Positions 21,311-33,698 of a DNA stretch of 64,000 nt are shown here, piece by piece (the first letter of the stretch is position 1; each line of letters starts with the position of its first letter). This DNA is from Basidiobolus meristosporus CBS 931.73 (taxonomy: Eukaryota > Basidiobolomycota > Basidiobolomycetes > Basidiobolales > Basidiobolaceae), in contig MCFE01000252.1 in assembly GCA_002104905.1 (NCBI GenBank), forward strand, positions 49,697 to 113,696, in the 5' to 3' direction. Both the position numbers and the translations under genes were made by a program. A model generated the notes under the pieces. That model was not told where the DNA came from. It ran no database searches and saw only the letters and a program-made list of their open reading frames with translations.

Positions 21311-22841
21311 AAGGTAGAGATATCTCGGCCAGTGGACTTGTGCGTGTTTTCCTGCTCGTTTTGGTTGCAGAGCGATAGGCAAGAATGACAGGTCAAAAAA
21401 ATCAACCAGATATGTTGTTTTTCAAGAGCAAACATCCACTTGCTGAGCCGGCATTCGATTTATCTAGGAACGTTTTTTTTCGTCCGATATATATATGTCG
21501 AGCTTGCTTGATTTAACCGATCTCGAAATCTATATAAATGCAATCATAACTCACCTGCACTGGATCCATGGCGCCGTGTCACACTCAATATGGCAGTGCT
21601 GATTTGATTGGCAGAGCCTTGGAAGTGACTTGCAAATCCTTCGATTTTCTGTAGGAGAATTTCGCGGCTTCTGTTTACTAAAACTCAAAAGCAGTCCGCA
21701 CTCATCGATACAACGATGGGGATCCGGAGCAACAGACACTGAGGCCTACAACTACTCTCAAATCGCATGTTGAAGAAACGATCACCCCGGATCTGCGTAC
21801 CTATCTGCCTTATTCATTGCTCCGCAAAGATATTTCAGAGCCCGGCTAATGATCCACAATCCAGGAGAGCCACTAAGCGAAGTAGCAATCTGTGACGATA
21901 CGACCCACAAAGAGGCGCCAGCTACTGGTACATTAAGTGCTGTGCAATACACTTACAGTGCTACTATTCCCTTATGCACAGGTAAAGATACACTCTAGTT
22001 CTCAAGAGCTGTGAATATTGAAATGCCCCTCTCCAAGGTGCTTATCGTTTGCTATGCGTTATCTTTTCAGCGTGAAGCAACTGCGGTTATTAATCTAGTA
22101 CACGCGCCGCCACCCCCTGGATGGCATCCTTCCACTCCATATGTGAATGCAAAGCATCGAAACAAGATCTGTGTAGGCGTCGTCAGGATTGCTATACCAC
22201 CGCAATGTCAAATGAAAATCAATCAGTGAGAGTGATACAGAAACCAAGGAAAGTGAATGGCCGGAGTGTTTCCAGGCTCATTCGTTTCGAAATGCCATCG
22301 TCCTCTACATCACATTCGGATATTGGGGAGATTGTTGGTTAAATCATGTCTATATATTCATCAAGGAATCATATGCATCCTGATTAAAATTTCGGACACG
22401 ATTTTGATTTCCCTTACCCCACAAAAAATCAATCGGTTGTGGCTGTTACATTAGATAAATTCGCTGATTATCTATTTGGTATGATCTCGAACCAGCACTG
22501 AATTGGACTCTACACTAGCTCCGCAGACCCAAGCCGACTTCGATAGGCACCAGAAAACATACGAGCAGTGAAATTCCATCAGAAGCGATTTGGTTCGAAT
22601 CGCCGAAGCCGCCGTCTCTCGTGCATTTCGATGGCCCACCAGAGTATCGATATATGTACTTTCACATGCTCGACCGGAATATTCGAGGTCAGGTAAAATT
22701 CTGGAGATCTATCATTTCCTGCAAAATAGAAAATCACCTGCTTGGACATGATTACACAAACATGAATCTTTCCAGAGGTTTCAGTCGTGGAAGCTGATAA
22801 TCAGCAAATGCCTGATTTGGCCATTACAAATCCTCAAAAGG
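21311..22841. other. 1.5-kb intergenic region
   Basis: No gene model holds. It contains an 8-nt T run and a TATATATA patch near 21470-21500. A short stretch at 22585-22690 reads plus-strand peptides with coding character (FDGPPEYRYMYFHMLDRNIR) before a GT, which may be a relic exon. The presumed promoter of the HIBCH-like gene is at the right end. Confidence 0.35.
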
Positions 22842-25166
22842 TTGAGGAATTTCACGACGCAGCTCTTTAGGTGCGGCTACTTGAGTGGTCTACAGTCGAA
22901 TTCTTGCTATCTTCTCTCTACCGCTAATCTTCCCAACACTCACCACATTTATGCCACAATGAGTACCCCTCAGCAGAGTACCGAAACTCCCGAACAAAGC
23001 TTCTTGAATTTCGAGCAATACGATTTTGCGAAGGACAAGAAATTCCAGGCTGGCTTACCCAGCATCATGAGTCGCCTATCCAAATTGGGCGGCAAACTCG
23101 ACAAGGATGTCTACGACAGAGAGCTATTGAAGGCGAAGGGGTTCTATTACAACAAGTAGAGTGATATCCACCTGGTGTTTTGTCTTTTGCGCGCCTCTAA
23201 CAGCAGTTATTCGTCAGGTTCATATCCGCTTTCAGCTTCCCGGAATATTTGGCTTGGACTGAGGAGAAAAAGAAAGAGAGTGCTCCAAAATGCCCTTTCG
23301 CCCACATGTGGCAAAACAAAGGCACAAAAAGTAAGGAAATTTGCCTGCACAACAGTAGTCTGGTTCCTGTATTAAAGTATGTTGGGTTTAGGCGTATCTG
23401 AGGCCTCTGGCTCATCGTTCCTTACCGAGAAATCCCAAGATAGAGAAGGGCCAGTCCAGATTATTCTGTCCTCTGTGCGCACCCAGAATGTGCTAAAGCA
23501 AAACCACATAGCCAAGCTGAGCCACAACTTCAAAGAGTACATCAACGAAGAAAAAATCACAGCATTCATCCTTGACGCAGATTGTGGCGGATCCAGCGCT
23601 GCCAAGGACCCCACCCAACTGATCGCCACCAAAGATGACCGATTCTTCTGTAATGGACTCAACCCCGAGTCTGATCCCCAATCGTATCTTCGGATGGCAT
23701 ACCAGCTTTACAAGCTTGGTGAGAAGAAACCAACTGTATCTTTAGTGAATGGTTTGGTGGATCGAAATGTTATATACCTGCCTTGGTTATGTACTGATAA
23801 GCTGATAACCGAGCACGCGCGGGTCACTTTCTCTTTGTCAGACGACCCGGAGTCCATGTTGTCCAATCCTCTGGCTGGGCTGTACCTGCTCTCACGCTTC
23901 GGTAGAGTAGATGACACCAAGATTCAGCCAACCGCTGCTGCAAAACAGATGCCTAATGGGGTAGCATTGTATATTGCTCTATGTCCCGATTTCGTCATTC
24001 GTGGGCCCGATATAATCAAGCTGCTGTTGGGAGATTGCTTTATTCCAAGCGGAAAATCGCAAGAACTACTGGAGAGTATCAAAGCTGTTGCTGGCTGTCC
24101 TCCACCGTACACAAAGCAAGCAATCAAAGTAACATACTATCCCCAGAACACATACCCAGGCCCTTCGTTGATTGAAGTGTGGAGAGATGAAATAGAGGAT
24201 TGCTTCTCAGTAAGTTTACAGCGTTGTTTTGAAATCTATCGATTGCTATACTAACTTCGTGCCAAACAAGAATGTGGACGGGGTTGAAGATATCATTTCT
24301 CGACTGGGAAAATACAGCAATGAATGGGCAAAGAATATCGCTGCTTATCTCAAGTCTCAATCCCCCACACTACTAAAGGTAGGCTCGGTTTATATTGGTT
24401 TCCGTCGAGACATTAGCCTAATTCCTCCTTTCGCAATCAGGTCATATTCAGAGCAGTTTTGGACGCCAAATCACTCTCTTTCGAAGAATGCCTCAAGTTG
24501 GAATATCGAGTGGCTATTAAATTCAGGAACACGCCAGATTACAAAACTCTCAAAACTCAGTTGAGCGAGCAGGATCCAAAAGTTTGGTCACCCGCAAGCC
24601 TCGAGGAAACATCTAAGGAGTACGTTGATACCTTCTTTACTCCACTAACTGAAGCAGAGGGAGAAGAATTGGATTTAGAGTACGTCGACCAGGTTGATGC
24701 AAATGAAGAAGAGGAATCGGAGAGTGAGCAAGAGCATGAAGTCTCCCTAGTTGAAAATAAGATTGGCCAGAGTATCATGTCCCAATGCCCTGTAACTGGC
24801 CTAGTCTTCACTAAGCCTAGCACAATCGCTGATGCAAATCCATCGGACCCTGCGCAAGATGAAGGCGCACAATGCCCATTCCTGAATGGACAAAAGGTTC
24901 AAGGGGAATGCCCTGTAACTGGAACAAAGCCAAGCGTAGAAATTGTCGAAGCTCTTCCAGTGGCTTCAACCCAGGAATCTAGTAGCCAATACCCATTCTT
25001 ATCTGGAAAGGCCGTCGAGGGCCAGTGTCCGATAACGGGAGTCAAACCCAACACAGCCAGCGCTCCTTTAGAAGCAGTGAATCCGCAGACTACTAATCAA
25101 TGCCCATTCTTATCTGGAGAGAAGGTTGAAGGCCAGTGCCCAATTACTGGGGCCTCCAATTCATAA
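22842..25166 (+). CDS. HIBCH/enoyl-CoA hydratase-like pseudoenzyme with C-terminal Cys-Pro repeats
   Basis: Exons 22842-23155, 23218-23330, 23392-24209, 24271-24378 and 24441-25166 give 692 aa in phase. Residues ~145-570 follow 3-hydroxyisobutyryl-CoA hydrolase; the C-terminal half of that domain is clear (IEDCFSNVDGVEDIISRL, SQSPTLLKVIFRAVLDAKSL, KVWSPASLEETSKEYV). The oxyanion-loop GGG of active enzymes is absent (VNGLVDRNVIYLPWL instead), so hydrolase activity is doubtful. Fungal mitoribosomes carry an HIBCH relative (mS47), one possible role. The tail has an acidic stretch and then repeats of CPFLSGEKVEGQCPITG type. The first 39 residues (MRNFTTQLFRCGYLSGLQSN) look like a mitochondrial presequence; a second ATG at 22959 would omit it. 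Confidence 0.8.
24777..25166 (+). other. Tandem Cys-Pro repeat tail of the HIBCH-like protein
   Basis: Within the last exon, CPVTG, CPFLNG, CPVTG, YPFLSG, CPITG, CPFLSG and CPITG occur in order. They form three paired units (CPFL...GECP(V/I)TG) of about 20 residues, spaced by variable Ala/Pro/Glu linkers. The Cys-Pro-Phe-Leu core resembles the heme-regulatory motifs of 5-aminolevulinate synthase. An eighth, isolated one (CPFAHMW) is in exon 2. In one unit the first Cys is replaced by Tyr. Confidence 0.7.
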
Positions 25167-27068
25167 GAATTTGATCTCACTGATCGTGTATTATCCAAGG
25201 ATGCCGTCGCAATCTTATATCATCGCACTCCATAAAAAGCATTCGTACCCTCCAAATAAAGATCTCTAGCTCCAGAGAACACCTTGACGGCGAGGACCTA
25301 ACAAGCCTCCATACCGGTAGACCGGCTGCATCTATACTACATATTAAGTAGAGACATACAAGAATATTCTGTCAGTATTGGTCATCATCAGCTGAAGATT
25401 ATCAAATCATCAACTATCGCACCCACTGTAGTTGAGGAAAATCAATCATGCAAACGTCGCAACAAATCCGATACAAGATGCTGGTGGTGAATTTCACCCA
25501 CACTCCCAGGAGCCAGAGCAGTGCTGTGCTTGTCAAATGTGATGAAGCTGATATGCTGAGTCAAGAAGCGAGCAGATCCACGACAGCCGTGATCACCAGT
25601 ATTACACAACGAGATTTTCCTTACTAATAGGTATCCCGGTTGTTCTGAACGTGACTGTTTGGATTTGAATATCAAGAGACGAAGACCAATTATTCCTATT
25701 GTGCTCACCATTGTCTCTCGTGCAGACCGGGTAATGTGAACGAATCCTTCAATGATCATGATGGGAATCTCGATCACGGGGGAACAGAGGGGAATGGAAC
25801 AGTGCCTCTGCTTCGCCACCAAGCACATGCGTAGCAGATGAATGAGCCATGCCTTTATTATGGGAAGGTCTGGAAACGTGATACTAGGAATACAATTGAT
25901 GTGGAAATGGTGTCACACGTGGTGTCATCATCTGGCATACTGTAACAGCTGTCAGATTTGCCCTTGACCATCTCCATCTCGGAACACTTCGGAGCAGCCA
26001 GAGGGATTCATCTTGTTGCTTATCAGTCATATCATACGCTATATTTGAAGTAACATCATCAGGCTCCCTGGTGACACCGATCCTATATTTTATCGTGCCT
26101 CAGCACCACCAATGATGCGGGTACACTAAAGGAGGGCCTGAGATTGACTGTTGAAGACACCAAATCCACATGTAACACCGGCGAATATTGTCAGCTGATT
26201 ACGCCAACCTTAGTAAATAGGGGATCTAGTCATGAAACAGTCTCTGGAAATTGAGTTATTTGGATGAAACATGCAACTCTGCCATTACCTGATGGGTTGG
26301 CACAGTTGTCAATTTAGCTGAGCCGATTCCATTGCTGCAGTAACACATTCCGTCCGGATTTCTTTGAATCTGAGCCAGCTGATACCCAGCTTCCACCAAT
26401 TCCAGACCATGTTTCTCAGACTGTGGAGTGTGAACCATCGTCAGACCTGTAAAAGCTTGGCCCGCTCGAGGTGGCTCCTTTGCTTCCCCGGATCCTTCAA
26501 GATATTCAAAGGACGCAGACCAAATTGACTTTGGCTGTAATGAACGGCAGGAAATCGTACGTCCGCCTGCATCCCATTTAATTCGCTTCGACTCGATCTC
26601 GACGAACAAATTCCCCCAAACCACTGGTGAAGCACGTTTTCCATATTGTTGGATTCCCAGAGTCATACAGAAAGCTGGTTTAATTATACAGAACAGAGCT
26701 TGTCGACGAGCTTGTGACAAAATGGTGAAATCCGTTTAATTGAGACCATCCAAGTCATCGAGAAAGACGGCTGACTCTGGTGCCTGAAACGTAGTAATGA
26801 CTGGTACACTATTAAAATACAATACTATGAGGAATCGAGGGGGGGGTGGAGAATATTCGCAGGTGAAAGGAACATGAAATGAAAATATCAACATAGAAGA
26901 AATCTGGGCTTCTTACAACGACATGGGTTTCAAGACCGCGCCACCAGATCTCAAAAAAGAATTACGAAGAGTCGACGGTATTAAACTTAAGCTGAGAAAC
27001 GACCATAAGGGTGATGGAGGGGGGTATGACATGAATGCAAGCATTGGCAGCCGGTGTGAAGTGCACAG
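25167..27068. other. 1.9-kb intergenic region
   Basis: No gene I can support. Two longer minus-strand frames (25442-25828 and 26256-26720) have no recognised motif, no splice support and poor coding character. There is an 8-nt G run near 26842. AATAAAG near 25256 may end the HIBCH-like transcript. Confidence 0.4.
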
Positions 27069-27830
27069 TTAATAGCCTTTGTGCTTCTTTGTGCCGGAGG
27101 GCTTCTTGGCCGGCGGGCCTGACGGGTACCTGCGCTTGCCACAAGGACTCTCCTCAAGCTGGGGCTCAGATGTGGAAAATTGGATCATCTCTAGATCGCA
27201 GCTCTGCCTGCCCAGCTCGCCATTGGCCTGGGCGTTCTCGATCATTGACTGTAGAATTCTTCTACGGGCATTGATAAACCAGTTGCTGATTTGGTTCATG
27301 GTGAGCTTGGTCTCCATTGCTAGGGCGATTTTCTCGTCTTCGGTGGGATATGGGTGTTTCACATGGTTGGCCAACCACGATTTCAAGATAGCGGTGACAT
27401 GCTTGGGAAGATTTCCACGGCGCTTTTTTTGGTTGGGCTTGGCCTCGTTCGGAGGCACCTGGGGGCCCTTCTCAAACGATGACTGCGCGTCGAAATAGTT
27501 GGGAGAGGGGGAGAGAGAAGCGCTTGATCGCGATGAGTCCGAACTCACGCTCTCTCTATCCGCCTCATACTGAACAGGCTCAGGGATGTAATGATGGCCC
27601 GTCCATTCCTTGGCGTTGTGAAAGAGCATTTCCTCGATACGCTCCTTGTGGACACCGATGTAGCTACGGTGCTGCTTGTTATGGTCAAAATATTGGTTAT
27701 TGTGCACTATAACAATTGGGCTAAACACTCTTGGCTACGAGGAAAATCTGGGATTAGCATCATCGATTTGATGATAGCAGTGGCAATGTGGGCGAACCTT
27801 AGAATCAGAACGAGAGGCATTGCTGTCCAT
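27069..27830 (-). CDS. TALE-class homeodomain transcription factor
   Basis: Exons 27830-27798 and 27734-27069 give 232 aa. The short first exon (MDSNASRSDSK) joins PRVFSPIVIVHN across a 63-nt intron (GTTCGC...CTCGTAG). The homeodomain lies at about residues 112-172: KKRRGNLPKHVTAILKSWL, the three-residue TALE loop (HPYP), and the recognition helix NQISNWFINARRR. The C-terminal tail is basic (GPPAKKPSGTKKHKGY). In fungi this class includes mating-type and developmental regulators (Cup9/Tos8-like); the exact role here is unknown. There is a strong TATA box upstream. Confidence 0.9.
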
Positions 27831-27937
27831 AATAGTCGAGTTGTGCGCTGTACTTTTGGCCGATGTGAGTCAACTAAGTGGTTTCGTGACTAATGATGGA
27901 GCGCAGGAGATATCGGAGCAAGTGCCCATCCTCGCCC

Positions 27938-27945
27938 TATTTATA
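27938..27945 (-). promoter_or_regulatory. TATA box of the homeobox gene
   Basis: TATAAATA on the minus strand, 108-115 bp upstream of the first-exon ATG. Confidence 0.55.
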
Positions 27946-30900
27946 CAAATCCCCCTCGACCGTAGGGCGAATGGCTGTATGCGATTGCTGCTCAAGATAT
28001 TCATCAATGAAATCAGTGCGATGTGATACAAATATAAAATAAAGTGCGAGCTTTTTATGAAGACTTTCTGGCAAGTTTGATAATCAGTACTCAGCCGATC
28101 GTCATTCTAACCAAGAGGAAGTGGCTGCTCCATATAGCTAACATAAATTGTCGTACACTCTTCAATAGCATCCCGTTTATGAACTTAATGTGCGCAGAGC
28201 GTTTTAATTCTTTTCTCTTTAAAGTATAATATATGCATCCTGTGTATCTACTTCATAATCTGCTAGGGAAAATATCTTGATCTGGTACTAGTATTACGGA
28301 TCAACAAGTGCATCGACCTGTAGTTTGTACTCCTCAAGCAACAACTGAACGCACCTTCCTACACCTCAAGGAGCCAAACGATGCTGGGTGTTTTCCCAAT
28401 GCGCCAGTTGCTTGCGTCAACTGCCAGCAACGTAGTAGGGGCTCGAAACACCGAACATCTAACGGGATCTGCCTGAGAGGCTCCAGTACATCTAGAACAC
28501 AAAATGGCTGCCAGCAATCAAGATCAGTTACGATGTGGATCTTTAAGGAATGAAGTAGATGAAGATTCCTCGTACCACATTAGGAGATTGTCTAGTTGAT
28601 GATCGTGATGACAACCGTCAAGGAATTCAGATTGATTAGAACTTGGCCACAACTGTTGAAGATGTCCAGCCTCAAGCCATTCTGGTCCGCCAAAATAGGC
28701 TATCCAAGGCAGCCATTCCAACACAAATGACACGCTTGCAAAAACTGGTTTAGCAATCTAATATACTGGTGCATGCACTCTTCACCATCCCCTGAACGTC
28801 CCTTTTCGATCACTAGGTACACATAGAGCATACATGACGAGCAAAGCGGACAACGTCGAGGGATTCCCGCAATACGCCTTTGTCCCCCATGGCTTTTCCA
28901 ACTCGGCAGCGGGTATGTAGCATACATAACTTTATGACCTTAACCCACTTCATATAGAACCTGCGTGGAGTTGCCATCAGAAGGAAGAGTGGTAATTGTG
29001 ATGTTTGATGCATGTTGATAATCAACCACTAAACCAAATCCCCAGCGGGCTTAAATCCGTTGATAATCCCAGAAATCGGCCCATTTAAATGTGGGAATGC
29101 TCACCCAAACTCAAGCCTTATCTCGTGATTCACGGTTCGATTTATCCAGATGCTGCTTTTGGATATAGTCTCGATTATAGCAAGTTTCAGGGTAGCACCT
29201 GCTTACTAACCAATTCTGAAGGGAATCCACCGAGTTCGTTGTATACCGACATTGGTGGGAACATGGGAGAAGCCGTATGGGCATTTATGCCAAACCCCCG
29301 CTCGTTCGACATCCCTTCCATGCTGGCAAATAAAGAGAAGAGCATGATTTTGTGGATGGGATTCTTGCAAATAGACGAGCAGCCAACTATCTATCTGTCA
29401 AGTGCTGATCGCCAGCAAGCATAGGATGTTGCGTAGAAAACAGGCTGCTGGATAGAAATTTGATCGCAGTGGGCTAGTAGTACTGGCTCTTGGGTTCTGT
29501 ATGATGGGGATCAAATTATGACAAATCGGAGATTATGAAGTAGGGTTCACATGGCCTTGCGCTCAATCATTGTTCTTACAGTGTCTCACTAGGTCGCACC
29601 TCGAATCTCTCCAAAACCCTGCTGAGACAAGCTACCTGTACTTTGATTCATCCCAATCGCCCACCAAGACGAGCACATATGTTGATGGACAACGGTCCAC
29701 TTTCCTGCTCCATGTAATGGCTACTCAATGTGGTGGGTTGTAAGGGAGGAGCCCGCCTATTCGCTCGCCTGGAGTGGACTTCGAGACTATGCCTGACGTG
29801 GTTCGTATTCAAACACAAATGGCGAGATGCAGATGTCACCTTAATTATTCGCTTTTTTAGGTATCCCTCTCTGGCATACACTACGCATACACCTGGGCTA
29901 GACACCACATCATGTATATATGTATGCAGACGCGGATTGATTACGGCTCTGTAGATGGGAGAGAATACAGATCTTTTAATTGACTTAACCTTAATTCAAT
30001 GGCTTGAACCAGGAATGGGGAACTGTTGCGTACTTGGATCCAGCATAAAGCTCATGCCTGCTCCTAATGTGGCAAATGCAGCAATAGTCATTTAACTTTA
30101 TCAGGCCGTATAACCACTCCTCAGGAGGAAGGCAATAATGGAATATACCAGACGTGCGTTGACTCGGTTCTTGTGGGGCTCTGAGACCTTATCTTCGAAA
30201 CAACACTTCAGGGTATCTCATGTATCTGTGTTCACCTGATGGACATGATGTTCCTAATGAGTCCGATAAACCTTTGGTTAACCAGATGAAAATGGCTATG
30301 GAAGATTTGTGGTTTCAAGGTTACACCATCACCCTCGTAGGGTTTGATTAATTTATACCTGAGGAATGCCATGGAGTAGCACACAGATGCTCACGCGCAG
30401 GCTCCATCTAGGTTCACCCAGATGTCATGTCATTTCGGTAATCCATGCCAATGAAGTGCTGGATTGGATGGGATATGAAGTATTCCTCCAAGATCTGGTG
30501 CAATGGATTGATCTGTCACGGTGAGGATGGCTTCTGGATCCCTGAGGTTTCACACAGATGATCAACGCTACACATGACATTTGAGGCCCATGAGATACAC
30601 CGTTCACCATTAGGCCATGAACCTTCCATACATGCATTTGGATGGATGATGGCTTTCGAGAGTAACCTCAACCCATTTTCGTGATGTGGGAATTGCCTTG
30701 AGAATTGGTGGGACTGCATTTCGTAGCCTCGAATTGGTTCCATGACCTTTGATTGGGAAATGTGCAACCTTGCTACTAGCCATTGGCCTGCTTCGCCCAT
30801 CGGGAGCTACCGGGAAAGCTCCGGGTCTGTATCTAGCAAGCCGGCACAACCGAGATATCGATAACACCGCCCCTCGACCGCCAAGTAGACACGGCCGTTA

Positions 30901-32709
30901 AGACGGAAAGCGAGCCAGCCCAGCTTGTTGACAGCTATTCGGGAAGCACCAGCACACCGAGGGACAGGATGTGAAGTATGTAGGTCGTAACCCTGCAGGC
31001 ACCGACATCCTGTTCTACGAACCGCGCATGGCCAACCGTGGATTTCTCACGCGTCCGTCCAAGTTATAGAGTTCCCTTTTAATCGATGGATCTGCTCCAG
31101 CCTGCTGAAATGGCTCATAGCACGGGTGAAATCAGACATGCCACTGAAGAACGATACTGATAATCAGATGATGGATGTCCATCTCGCCAAAACGGTGCTG
31201 TGACCCTCAGGGCCTTTTCGATCCTCATTTGACAGCTAGTACGTGTGTATTTCTATTTCTATCCAAAGCCAGGTGAACTGATGAGGAGAAATCAAAATTT
31301 GCCAAAATGGTAAATAAACTTGACCGGACCGCTTGATATGGCAATAGGTGGGTCTCCAGCTGTAATGTGAGTGATTGTTTGTGAGGTTTACAACCAATGT
31401 GCCACATATATTGATATCCGAGCACGGATGTCAAAAAGATAGCCCTACATGCACCCACTCAGCGCACGAATGGCCCTAAAAGAACCTGAAGATCAGAACA
31501 GTCCATCATGGGCGCATTCCGAAGAATCACCGACGCCTCATTTTCCTTCGGACAAGAGTAACTGGACCCCGCAGTGCAAAATCGCGTCGAACATGACTAT
31601 TCTCATGACTGCCAATGTGAGCGACCTGACAAATTTAATGCATGTTGCCAAATCGCCTACTAGATTCCCATGCTTTTTAGATGGCTGTAGGCATTGTCTC
31701 GAGTCAAGGGTGTGTTCAAAGGGGCCGAATGGATTTGGCTGGAACTTGATTGGTATGAAACTAACGTGCATAGTTTAATTCTTGTCCGAGATTAAACTGG
31801 AGAGCAAAAGTGAATCATTTGTCCAAGGGAATTGGTGAGGGCAGACCAGGCCTGCCTCTGGGTAAGGGAGTGCTTTTCCGAATGCCATTGCGCACTTGCA
31901 CCTCTAATGTTCAGGGTGCTACATTGATTCCAACCATATATGACATTATATACAGACATGCGCGCCAATGCACCAAACCAACCTATGCCCTGACGCAGAC
32001 GATATACACACATTCCCTTGGTTTGCAGGAGCATTTGTTCTGATACACTCCGTTCAAAACAAATTCGTATCGATTGCCAAACTATCACATGAACTCCCCG
32101 TATTGTGTTCCTTAAATAATGGCCAGATGGACAAAGTAATTATTGATTGCAAGGACACCGAGTCGGATCCTAATATAGGCTGTGAGTATTCCGCCCAATC
32201 TGCACCTATTTTGGAGATCAGTAGAGGATATATATACCATGAGCATTAAGAATGCCATCGAATACACCCTACATGCTTCAGGAGGCAGTGATTGCCCTGC
32301 TGTTGGAATATCCCGTTGGATCAGTTAGGGCCAGAGTTTCAAAGATTCCAAATATTGGCCCAACTTTCACCACACATTTCCACCTTCCCAACTTTGGCGT
32401 GTAACTTGATTCATACCCCAGCCTGAACACAAATACCAAATATTTCGAGACTATGCAATGTGAGCTGATAATAGCGCCAGCGCATCCGGTTGGTATGCAT
32501 CCCACAGTATGCAGCTTCAGTCGATGACACCCCCACACTGTCATACGACGGTTAATATCAGAGCGAATCTAGAACTGGCGCCCCGCTGAAGCGCCGGTCT
32601 GTTTCGGGGAATTGATTGATTCACATCCACGCCTCGACACGCGGCAAAATATGTAGAGCGACGTATTGAGATATTCTGTTTATTATCATGAGGTCATCGA
32701 ACGTACAAG
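27946..32709. other. 4.8-kb stretch without a recognisable gene
   Basis: Only short frames on both strands, none with a known motif or supported splice pattern. The base composition is like the gene core, not AT-rich like the transposon blocks. A GC-richer island at about 30,800-31,070 contains short frames (for example DILFYEPRMANRGFLTRPS, plus strand, near 31010-31065) that could be a decayed or spliced exon. No tandem repeats, LTRs or LINE tails were noticed. Confidence 0.4.
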
Positions 32710-33357
32710 TTATACAACAGTACCAGAGCTGGAGGCAATTCTAGGCCACAAATCGGCACATTCCTTACCAACGGGGCCGGTAATGGCGGAGCCCTTCATC
32801 TCGCCCTTGGGGTTGACAATCACACCAGCATTGTCCTCGAAGTAAAGGAAGACACCGTCACGTCTGCGCCATGCCTTGCGTTGACGAATGACAACAGCGG
32901 GCATAACCTTCTTACGTAGATCGGGCTTACCCTTCTTGACAGTGGCCATGACCATGTCTCCAACACCAGCAGCAGGAAGACGGTTCAATCTACCCTTGAT
33001 GCCGGTGACAGCGATGATATAAAGGTTCTTGGCTCCGGAGTTGTCGGCACAGTTGATGACGGCACCAACTGGGAGACCGAGTGACATACGGAACTTGTTA
33101 CCAGCAGCACCTCCGCGTCCTGTACAACGAAACGTGTGATTAGTAAGGTATCGTTGGGATTCCCATTCTCAACTATGAAACAGTCTGGTCATGTCGAGGT
33201 CAGGAGGAGAGTATCCATCCTAACCACACCCGCTCATCCATCCATGGGGATTTACGATTGACCACAGTCACGAATGCGACATTCAAGAAACAGTATTCTC
33301 TACGAGGAATGGCTTGGGAAAGGGCAGCACGCTGCTATACATACCACGCTTAGACAT
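32710..33357 (-). CDS. RPL23: 60S ribosomal protein L23 (uL14)
   Basis: Exons 33357-33345 and 33119-32710 give 140 aa, the standard eukaryotic length. It begins [20 protein letters not shown] and contains [28 protein letters not shown]-like [14 protein letters not shown] and the C-terminal [16 protein letters not shown]. It lies near the factor-binding site of the large subunit. The tiny first exon (13 nt) and the 225-nt first intron, longer than most here, are typical of ribosomal-protein genes with regulated first introns. A block of pyrimidines precedes the ATG on the minus strand. Confidence 0.98.
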
Positions 33358-33698
33358 GTTGAATCGGTAAGGAGTGGAAAAAGGAAGATTGCTTCAAACG
33401 ACGCATCTATTTTGTCCTTGACCAAGATCCAACTCTGCCAGCAAAAACACCCGCATGTCACGAGATGGGGTTTTTTTCATCCGATCCGGAAGATCGGTAT
33501 TCCAATACTGGACCGATCACCCCGAAACCCAACGCCATCCTGGGCCAACCTCGCTTGAGATCAACACGGGCCAAAAGCAGACCTCGCCTCAAGAAGGAAA
33601 CTGAATGGAAATTCAAAAGGAACAGGTTCTATTGCATGCGATATTTTAATTGATTATAATGAGACAATGGGGCCAGATGGACTTGTGCTGGTCGTAAG
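33358..33698. other. Intergenic region between RPL23 and PDHX
   Basis: Holds the RPL23 promoter and the PDHX 3' end, on the same strand. No TATA box is evident for RPL23. Nothing else was seen. Confidence 0.35.

Noticed and set aside
22590-22620. GGTTCGAATCG, like a tRNA B box
   Set aside because: No paired T-stem and no A box or cloverleaf at the right distance.
25442-25828. 128-aa minus-strand frame
   Set aside because: No family, no signal peptide, no splice sites that extend it; poor coding character.
26256-26720. 154-aa minus-strand frame
   Set aside because: Length alone is not enough; no recognisable motif and unsupported ends.
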